From an uncultured Porphyromonas sp. (GTDB lineage: Bacteria; Bacteroidota; Bacteroidia; Bacteroidales; Porphyromonadaceae), in assembly GCA_900539155.1 (NCBI GenBank), contig UQBE01000048.1:1-13615 (forward strand): a stretch of DNA of 13,615 nucleotides, in the 5' to 3' direction. A model generated the notes under the pieces. That model was given only the letters and a program-made list of their open reading frames with translations, searched no databases and was not told where the DNA came from. The position numbers and the translations under genes are program-made. The stretch's first letter is position 1. Every line of letters begins with the position of its first letter. This document shows positions 1 through 6,400 of the stretch, one piece after another.

Positions 1-800
1 GAATCCTGTAGGGACGCTCGGTCTGAGCGTCCGTCCCCGTTAATACCACGACGCTCTGGCTGCAAAGTCCTGATCATTCGAGACTAGCCAGGACTGAATC
101 CTGTAGGGACGCTCGGTCTGAGCATCCGTCCCCGTTAATACCACGATGCTGTAACTTTTGACACAACGGACGCCCTCCGACTAGACACATTCGTGCGTCC
201 CTACACGGCGACGTGGTCCTGTGCGTCCGTCCCCGTTAATACCACGATGCTGTAATTTTTGACACAACGGACGCCCTCCGACTAGACACATTCGTGCGTC
301 CCTACACGGCGACGTGGGGGGATGACGGACGCACTATGACTCGAGACTAGCCGTGACTGAATCCTGTAGGGACGCACGGTCTGTGCGTCCGTCCCCGTTA
401 ATACCACGATGCTGTAACTTTTGATACAACGGACGCACAGACCGTGCGTCCTTACAGGATTCGTTTTGCTTTGACGGGAACGGACGCCCTCCGACTAGAC
501 ACTAGTCGTGCGTCCTTACAGTGTTCGTCCCGCTTCACTCATAGTCCTGTGCGTCCGTCCCCGTTAATACCACGATGCTGTAACTTTTGATACAACGGAC
601 GCACAGACCGTGCGTCCCTACACGGCGACGTGGGGGGAATGGGGACGGACGCACAGAGACGACTACTGTAGGGACGCACGGTCTGTGCGTCCGTCCCCGT
701 CAAAGCGAAACGTCGTCATGATCGTTCGACAACGGACGCTCAGACCGAGCGTCCCTACAGGACTCGTCTCTGTGCGTCCCTACAGCGGGTTACACGTCAA
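1..800. repeat. Cluster of REP/BIME-like palindromic repeats
   Basis: No credible gene is visible here. The stretch is built from copies of a hairpin with 8-bp arms GGACGCAC and GTGCGTCC, or GGACGCTC and GAGCGTCC, around a 5-nt loop (GGTCT, or AGACC in the opposite orientation). Clear copies lie at 12-32, 107-127 (one mismatch, GAGCATCC), 370-390, 431-451, 597-617, 672-692 and 734-754. A second hairpin type with an inner CGACTA/TAGTCG stem lies at about 481-516, with degenerate copies near 168-200 and 270-300. The linker CCCCGTTAATACCACGATGC recurs near 130, 231, 393 and 559, and a diverged copy lies near 35. The block ends in GGGTTACACGTC near 787-798, a word also found at 11465-11476. The open frames here are by-products of the repeat. 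I infer a non-autonomous repeat family; no transposase is present in the window. Confidence 0.85.
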
Positions 801-831
801 GTGCATCGGTTGCGTCCAATCGCTATGTCGA

Positions 832-924
832 GAAAAAACGGATTTTCCACGTGGAGATTTGAGATTCCCCACGTGGATATTCGAGAAAGGAGGGTAATTA
901 GAGATTAGAGGCTAGAAGTTAGAG
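832..924 (+). repeat. Short CCACGTGG minisatellite element (2 units)
   Basis: The palindrome CCACGTGG occurs at 847-854 and 869-876, exactly 22 bp apart. The left flank (GAAAAAACGGATTTT) and the right flank (GATATTCGAGAAAGGAGG, then TAATTAGAGATTAGAGG) match the flanks of the much longer array at 13191-13411. This is therefore a two-unit copy of the same element. It lies between the BIME cluster and low-complexity DNA, about 160 bp before the lipoprotein promoter. The repeat with its flanks recalls the minisatellite-containing MITE (BrickBuilt) of P. gingivalis, but I do not claim sequence identity with it. Confidence 0.8.
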
Positions 925-992
925 ATTAGAGGGCTGAGATTAGAGATTGGAGCTATCAGAGGGTATCAGAGGTATCGGAGGTGCTAGTGCCA
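894..992. repeat. TTAGAGA / TATCAGAGG low-complexity repeat
   Basis: This gene-free stretch consists of short degenerate words. TTAGAG or TTAGAAG recurs roughly every 7-10 bp to about 945, followed by three TATC(A/G)GAGG-like units near 955-981. Similar TTAGA words follow the minisatellite at 13385-13411 and occur near 13154-13166 and 3253-3263. No coding potential is seen. Slippage is the likely origin. Confidence 0.6.
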
Positions 993-1033
993 CTAGTAGC
1001 ACTAGTGCAACTAGCCAACAGCTAACAGCCAAC
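993..1033 (+). repeat. 41-bp inverted repeat, left arm
   Basis: This segment is a perfect reverse complement of 3274-3314. The arm is made of CTAG-, GCACTAG- and AACAGCC-type words. Together the two arms enclose the lipoprotein gene and the DUF4248 gene. Similarity continues with imperfections on both sides, to about 975 and 1038. Confidence 0.85.
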
Positions 1034-1088
1034 AGCCATTCCGCAGCAAGTAGCAGACCCCTCTAGCGTCTAATCTAAAAAATATCCC

Positions 1089-1096
1089 TATATTTG
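1089..1096 (+). promoter_or_regulatory. Putative -7 box for the lipoprotein gene
   Basis: TATATTTG fits the Bacteroidota -7 consensus TAnnTTTG exactly. No convincing TTTG -33 box is seen. The predicted transcript would start near 1103, at the edge of the two-hairpin element, giving a leader of about 110 nt before the ATG at 1215. Confidence 0.45.
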
Positions 1097-1102
1097 CTCG
1101 TG

Positions 1103-1159
1103 GAGACTGTTGCAAGAGTCAACAGGCTGGACAATCTTGCGAGCAAGATTGTCTAGACC
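1103..1159 (+). repeat. Two-hairpin repeat element, upstream copy
   Basis: This 57-bp element contains a first hairpin (CTGTTG / CAACAG) and a second, stronger one (GACAATCTTGC / GCAAGATTGTC, an 11-bp perfect stem with a 2-nt loop), ending in TCTAGACC. A diverged copy in the same orientation lies at 2779-2834. If the promoter at 1089-1096 is real, this copy forms the start of the lipoprotein mRNA leader. Confidence 0.75.
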
Positions 1160-1214
1160 ACGCCGACGACACACACTACGACACTAAACAGTTTAACTAT
1201 AAATTAATTGCTCT

Positions 1215-2690
1215 ATGAAAAGAATCTCATCATTCCTCCTACTCCTCTTCGTAGGACTTTGCATCCTCACCGGTTGCTCCGATGACTGTCCTCCACTTAC
1301 GGAGCCCGACACGCCCGAGCAACCTAAGCAGCCCGAGCAACCGCAGCAGCAGCTCACACGCTGGCTACTCCCCATCGAGCGTTACGGCATCACCCTCAAC
1401 GAGGTCACACAGATTGAGAAGGAGCGTGGTAACAAGGTTGACCGCTCAGACGAGACGATGACCCTCACTGCTACGCCTCAAGATACCAAGGCGGTACGAG
1501 AGATCGTCTATTACTTCGACAGGAATAACCGTTACCAGGTCGCTCGCGTGCAGTTTGCCTCGCAGGAGCGTGCCAAGCAATTCATCGACGAGTACCTACT
1601 CAACAACGGCTTCGTCAAGAGCAGTCTCCGCACAGCCAAGGCATCTGAGGAGATTTATGTCAGTGCTCCGCGTGGCAGTCGCGTATCCTCTGTCGTTCTC
1701 GTGGATGGAGACCAGACAGAGCCGGTCTTCTGGTGGGCGAGCAATGACAATAAGAAGACCAATTGGCTCCGAGTCGATCCCCTACAGGACCAGACTACCG
1801 GTATCTGGATGCCCTTGCTACCTTACGGAGCTACCCTTGAGATGGTACAGCTCTTCGAGGCTCGTCTAGGACACACCTACGACGCTGAGGCGAGCAAGCC
1901 GGACAAGGGCGTCTATAAGTTCCAAACGGGACACGACATCTACACAGAGACCACCTATTGGCTCGACCTGAAGACGAACCACTTCCTAGAGGAGTGCAAG
2001 ATCTCTTGCGACACGCTACACCGTCCCTCGCCAGAGCAGCTCGACGCTTACCTCAAGTCTCAGGGCTTCAAGCCGACAGGACTCAAGGACAAAGAGGGAA
2101 ACCCCATCTACTATGACAAGAGCATCCAGCTCATTGCCAACGTCGATATGAACATCCCTCAGAAGCCAGAGGCTAAAAAGGCTTTCCGCCCCGGCATACA
2201 GTACTACACCAATAGTGATATCGAGCAGCTTCTCCCTTACGAGGAGGTAGACTTCCCGATGCCTCTCTTTGGATTCGAGAAGGAAAAGCTGGAGGATATT
2301 ATGAAGAAGTACGCCGAGCAAGACTATACAGCTACTGTACTTCCGATGCTGGCTGCCGAGATGCCATTCCCTGCAGTCCAGACACGTAGCAAGTACTTCC
2401 CGACCATCATCCTGTGGCCCGCTGACAAGGATGAGTCACTCTACGGGGCAGCTATGGTCATCTGCACAGACCTCAAGGCACTCCGCTCGCCTGCGCTCAT
2501 AGACCGTCTGGAGCGTCGCGGATTTGTTTACGACAAGAAGAGAACCGTCACGCTACCCACCTATGTCAACGAGCAGGAGGGCGTCATGGTGCAGATAGAC
2601 GAGGGTACCATCATCACTGGACTCAGCTTCGGCCCTATCGAGAACTTTGACACCTCCACTGGAACACTAGCACGACGTCTCAAGCGATAG
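1215..2690 (+). CDS. Predicted surface lipoprotein with three internal repeats, function unknown
   Basis: This is a 491-residue predicted lipoprotein that I do not recognise as a named family. Residues 1-21 form a lipoprotein signal: basic MKR, a Leu-rich core, and lipobox LTGC with Cys21 as the lipidated residue. The next residues, Ser-Asp-Asp, resemble the acidic Bacteroidota surface-export signal, so exposure on the outer surface is likely. Residues 27-47 are a Pro/Gln/Glu linker with repeated PEQP. The rest appears to be three diverged modules (about 50-175, 197-316 and 346-472). Each has a Pro-rich start followed by a helix with acidic and basic residues, a beta segment, and a helix ending in a Gly-Phe pair. 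The three Gly-Phe pairs are at residues 132, 284 and 436, each 152 apart. The gene stands alone, with its own putative promoter and terminator. The ATG start is chosen because it directly precedes the signal peptide. Confidence 0.85.
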   Translation: MKRISSFLLLLFVGLCILTGCSDDCPPLTEPDTPEQPKQPEQPQQQLTRWLLPIERYGITLNEVTQIEKERGNKVDRSDETMTLTATPQDTKAVREIVYYFDRNNRYQVARVQFASQERAKQFIDEYLLNNGFVKSSLRTAKASEEIYVSAPRGSRVSSVVLVDGDQTEPVFWWASNDNKKTNWLRVDPLQDQTTGIWMPLLPYGATLEMVQLFEARLGHTYDAEASKPDKGVYKFQTGHDIYTETTYWLDLKTNHFLEECKISCDTLHRPSPEQLDAYLKSQGFKPTGLKDKEGNPIYYDKSIQLIANVDMNIPQKPEAKKAFRPGIQYYTNSDIEQLLPYEEVDFPMPLFGFEKEKLEDIMKKYAEQDYTATVLPMLAAEMPFPAVQTRSKYFPTIILWPADKDESLYGAAMVICTDLKALRSPALIDRLERRGFVYDKKRTVTLPTYVNEQEGVMVQIDEGTIITGLSFGPIENFDTSTGTLARRLKR

Positions 2691-2734
2691 AGCTAGACAG
2701 CGCGCTATAGCTGCGACACCATATACATAATAGT

Positions 2735-2775
2735 ACGGGCGGGCTCACCGAGATGTGAGTCCGCCCGTCATTTTT
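2735..2775 (+). terminator. Rho-independent terminator of the lipoprotein gene
   Basis: A 14-bp stem (2735-2748 pairing with 2755-2768, with a single G-T wobble) and a 6-nt loop are followed by CATTTTT. It starts 44 bp past the TAG stop of the lipoprotein gene. The reverse strand lacks a U-tract after the stem, so it probably acts only on the + strand. Confidence 0.85.
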
Positions 2776-2778
2776 AGG

Positions 2779-2834
2779 GAGACTGTTGCAAAAGTCAACA
2801 GCTTCACAGTCTTGCCTGCAAGATTGTCTAGACC
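2779..2834 (+). repeat. Two-hairpin repeat element, downstream copy
   Basis: This is a second copy, in the same orientation, of the element at 1103-1159. The first hairpin (CTGTTG / CAACAG) is kept. In the second hairpin the left arm reads ACAGTCTTGC, so one pair becomes G-T and the fold is preserved; the loop changes from GA to CT. It begins just after the lipoprotein terminator and precedes the end of the convergent DUF4248 gene. Confidence 0.7.
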
Positions 2835-2885
2835 TTGCAGAAAATTAGGGGGAGGTTAGTCACGTAGCTCACCAGCCACGTCACC

Positions 2886-3152
2886 TCACTCCTCTGCAAA
2901 GATGTAATGCTCCGGCAGCCCCAGGTAGCGCACGATCAGATGCACCATCGCAGGCGTGTAGATACGGCAGCCACGCTTGTAGCCTATCTGTGTGAGCTTG
3001 TCCAGTAGCTCGCCATCACCACGTATCAGACGCGTCAGGTGGCGCGTAGCACTAGCGGGCTGTACATCGGGGAAGTAGCGTATGGCGAGCTCCTGCACGC
3101 CATAGGTCCGTACCAAAAAGAGGTACGACTCATCTTGTGTCGTCTGTGACAT
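2886..3152 (-). CDS. DUF4248 family small protein
   Basis: This is an 88-residue protein with no signal peptide or membrane segment. It resembles the DUF4248 family of Bacteroidota in having an N-terminal RTYG-x-x-ELA-x-x-YFP segment (about residues 15-28), a central basic helix, and a C-terminal YTPAMVHLIVRYLG segment (about 65-79). The layout suggests a small helical, possibly helix-turn-helix-like fold, but the family's function is not established. Members are often near HU-like DNA-binding proteins or phage-like genes; none is seen here. It is convergent with the lipoprotein gene and has its own putative promoter. The ATG at 3152 is the first start and gives the usual family length. The family call is from memory of the motif pattern. 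Confidence 0.8.
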   Translation of the reverse strand: MSQTTQDESYLFLVRTYGVQELAIRYFPDVQPASATRHLTRLIRGDGELLDKLTQIGYKRGCRIYTPAMVHLIVRYLGLPEHYIFAEE

Positions 3153-3239
3153 AATAAGGAGTAAAAAAAACGGGTTAAGTATAAAAGTTTACAGACGACG
3201 AGAGAACACTTCTCTAATCCATCCCCTCATCGTCAACCA

Positions 3240-3247
3240 CAAAGGTA
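3240..3247 (-). promoter_or_regulatory. Putative -7 box for the DUF4248 gene
   Basis: On the minus strand TACCTTTG matches TAnnTTTG exactly. A start of transcription near 3233 would give a leader of about 80 nt. No clear -33 TTTG is seen at the expected distance. Confidence 0.45.
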
Positions 3248-3273
3248 GGAAAATTAGAGATTAGCGGTTGGCG

Positions 3274-3341
3274 GTTGGCTGTTAGCTGTTGGCTAGTTGC
3301 ACTAGTGCTACTAGAGGCACTAGAGGCACTAGAGGCACTAG
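3274..3341 (-). repeat. 41-bp inverted repeat, right arm, with a 9-bp tandem triplet
   Basis: Positions 3274-3314 are the exact reverse complement of 993-1033. They run straight into three perfect tandem copies of AGGCACTAG (3315-3323, 3324-3332, 3333-3341). The left arm has only one related unit at this place, so copy number differs between the arms. The surrounding 3250-3360 has no gene. Confidence 0.85.
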
Positions 3342-3379
3342 CACTCCGATAGCTCCGATCCACTCCCCTCCCCTCTCTG

Positions 3380-3418
3380 AAAAGATAAGAGGCACCAGTA
3401 CTTAGTACCAGTGCCTCT
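3380..3418 (-). terminator. Likely terminator of the fimbrial operon
   Basis: AGAGGCAC (3388-3395) pairs with GTGCCTCT (3411-3418). An inner GTAC/GTAC pairing lies beyond a two-base mismatch. Read on the minus strand the stem is followed by TATCTTTTC, a short U-rich tract. It lies about 80 bp beyond the stop of the last operon gene. The U-tract is imperfect, so strength is uncertain. Confidence 0.55.
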
Positions 3419-3439
3419 AACTTCTAATCAACCGCCTGA

Positions 3440-3495
3440 TTAGCTTTTAGCCTTTAGCTAGCCAAAAGCTAACAGCCAACAGCCAAAAGCCAACC
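3440..3495. repeat. AACAGCC/AAAGCC-word repeat after the adhesin gene
   Basis: The stretch just after the adhesin stop contains an inverted pair TTAGCTTTT (3440-3448) / AAAAGCTAA (3464-3472), then AACAGCCAACAGCC-type words like those in the 41-bp inverted repeat. It could form a 3'-end hairpin in the operon transcript. No coding sequence is seen. Confidence 0.45.
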
Positions 3496-3496
3496 G

Positions 3497-6400
3497 CTAT
3501 CTCACGATGAGCGTCGCACGGCGTGCGACACCGTCCGTGCCGATCGCCTCGACAACGTAGCTACCTGACGAGAGGAGGATACGCTCGCTGTACTCCGTCA
3601 GCCCAGGGAGCGACTGCGTGTAGACCGTGATACCGTCACCCTGTACAAGCCGTAAGGACGACATCTCTGCTGTCGTACGGACAGTCAGCATACCCTCGCT
3701 GTATTGCGCCTGTAGCTCGGCCGTAGGCTCAGCCATCGGAGCGACCGACGTAAAGTCGCCGTCCACACGTAGCTCCAGACGACCCTCGGCATCATCGGGG
3801 AAGAGCTTGATCTGGCAACTCTTACCACCCGTCAGGTCATGCTCCAGACCGCTTTTGTGGTCTATCAGACGAGCCGTCACGACGTGTCCCATCACACTAC
3901 CGGCGAGCGAGAGCGTCACATCGATGGGTTCGGAGACCTGTGTGGCTAGCTCGTAGTGACCCGTAGCTGCATCGTCAGCATAGAGATCCTTATAGGGACC
4001 ACCTGCGGGATCAATGATTGCAATCGAGGGATAGCAACTCTCAGTGCTCATCAGGAGCTTATTGACCGAGCCAAACTCATCGCCATAGGAGACTAGCGCA
4101 CGATCCTTGCCGAGGCGACTCTGTAGCGTCAGCGATAGGTAGCGTGCTGTCTCCCCTGTCGCGTCACCGCTCGTACCACGTAGACTGCTAGTGCTCTGTG
4201 GATGTTGCTTAGCGTAGGAGTCGAGAGCGGTCGTTGGGAAGACCAACTTCGCCCCAGGAGCGACATTGGGTTTAAGCTTGACCACAAATGCTTCGAGCTG
4301 ATTAATCATCTTATTCTCGGCTGTAGCTCGGTGGTAGGTCAAGATAAACCCATCTAGCTTCAGAGGATCATAGCCTTTCACCTTAACCTGGCTCAAGAAT
4401 CTCACATAAGGCTCTATAACCTCTTTATTAGCATCTAGGAAAGGAGCTATCTGTAGCGGTGCCATAAATGGATTGCCCACCATCACTTCCTGACCAGCAG
4501 CGGTAGCGCTCACCTCCATCGTGTAACCCTCGGTACCGTCAGCAAGCTTAGGAATACGCTGCGTCGCGGGGTCCTCAAAGATAAAGCGGTAAGCCATCTT
4601 GGTGCGCTGAGCATCCGAGTAGTAACCACGGAAGCGCTGAGCCTTGCCGTCGAAATATTGGAAGCGACTCTGCCCCTTGCTCGCATCATAGGTGTGATGG
4701 TAGAAGGACTGGGCTATGTCTGGCCTGTCGAAGTATGGTAGCTCCAAGATTCCATGACGCTCCACAATGGCACTCTTACCCTCTCGGCTCTTGAAACCCT
4801 GCTCGTCTCCAGCCACAATCAGAGCAATGCTGTTATTATTGCCTGCCATCGAGATAGATTGTAGTGGCGAGGGATCGTTGAAAGCACTCGCGTCAAACTG
4901 TGCCACCGTGCTATTGCCCGCGGGCACCGCCTTGAAGCCGAGCTGATAGGTATAGGGCGAGGCGCTGAAGCTGTAGTCACCCGCATAGATATCGTAGAGC
5001 GGAGCAGCCAGCAGGTTAAGCTCGTCACGACCATACATCCACTCATCGGTGTCGTGCTCTTTGATGGTATAGATATGCTTGTCACTCTCATACCTTGTAC
5101 CATTAGCTACGCCAAAGTTGTAGCGTACCATAGCCCGTCGGTAGTTGAGCTGCTGGATGTTGTAGACAAAGGCTCCCGAGTGGAAGGTGATATCGATACA
5201 GGTCGGCTCACCGTAAAGGTCACGTGGGGTCACCTCCTTAGCGAGGTCTGGCTGCGGGGAAAGCGTTCCCTGCGTACCCATATCAAACTTAGACAGCTGC
5301 TCGATATGTACATTGGTACAGTGACTAGGCACCGACTTAGCTGCGTAAAACTGTCTGTCATAGAGGAACGCCCAGTTGTTAGGGTCGTTCCAGTCATAGT
5401 ACTCAGGACCTACGGTCGTAACCGCTGGGTCACTCCCCTGTTGTGGGGTCATAGACGAGCTGAAGGGCTCTCCTCCATCCGCACCGTCAGGAAGTGTTCC
5501 TTTGCCAGTTCCATCGTTCAGACCCGGCATCCACCACAGCTCGTCTGAGGCCACGGGGATGATACCCTTACTCGTATTAGTACCACACCTAGTTCCGTTG
5601 ACGGTCAGCGTGTAGCTCTCGTAGTGCGCCTTACCATCTACTACCCGAGGAGCGGACACCTTACGACGGATAGTACGTCCAAAGTCGGGGTCTCCATTGT
5701 CAAAGGTCCACTTGTACGCACTGTCCGGCACACCTAGGTTGGTTGCCGTCAGGGTCACCACATCGCCAGGACAGTGAGGTCCCTGCGGAGAGACGGTCAC
5801 CGCAATACCCTCAGAGATGTCCTCGAGCTTGACGGTGAACTTCTCCGTCTGCATATTCGTCTCACCACATAGACTGGTTTTAATCTCCAGCCTGTACTCA
5901 TTCTTGAGTTCACTACCCGACTCAGCATTAAGATCCCAGCGAACCATCAGGTCTTCGGACAAGTCCTCAATATTTGAGCTCATAATGACCTTGTCCCCAT
6001 CCTTGAGAACCACGGTGCCGACCTTGTTCGGGATGTTGATGAGCTTAAACGCCATATAGCCCGTCTCCGTGGAGCAGCGATACCCTACGTAGGTAGGACG
6101 TGCGTACGAGGGAGTCAAATCCTCCCTTTTTATCGGCACATCAACATCGATGGTTGAGTCATCCCAAGGCCATGCGTACCAAGCACCCCACGAAAAGCCA
6201 TCCTCACCCCAATCATCTTGGTCATTGGTTGGATCGTATCCAACAAGAGGTAACTTGTAATAACCTTTACCGACATTCCCTCTCTCCAGCTCTCCTTTGA
6301 CAAACTGGTTGACTCCAACGGAGTCTACCTTGTGAGCCCACTTGTTGCAATCGTAGTCTATCCATTGCCAACTAGGCAATGGATAGAAGTAGCGGAAGTT

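Noticed and set aside
1..800. CRISPR array or tandem operator array
   Set aside because: Copies occur in both orientations with irregular spacing (about 61-166 bp), and each is a hairpin, as in REP/BIME families.
610..897. 95-residue open frame on the + strand
   Set aside because: It runs through BIME hairpins and the CCACGTGG element. Its residues simply translate the repeats, and similar frames arise in the other repeat blocks.
993..3314. Composite transposon
   Set aside because: No transposase or recombinase is encoded between or beside the arms, and no target-site duplication is evident by eye.
5054..5548. 164-residue + strand frame inside the adhesin gene
   Set aside because: It lies opposite a continuous 1786-residue frame with clear signal peptide and domain content, so it is a shadow.
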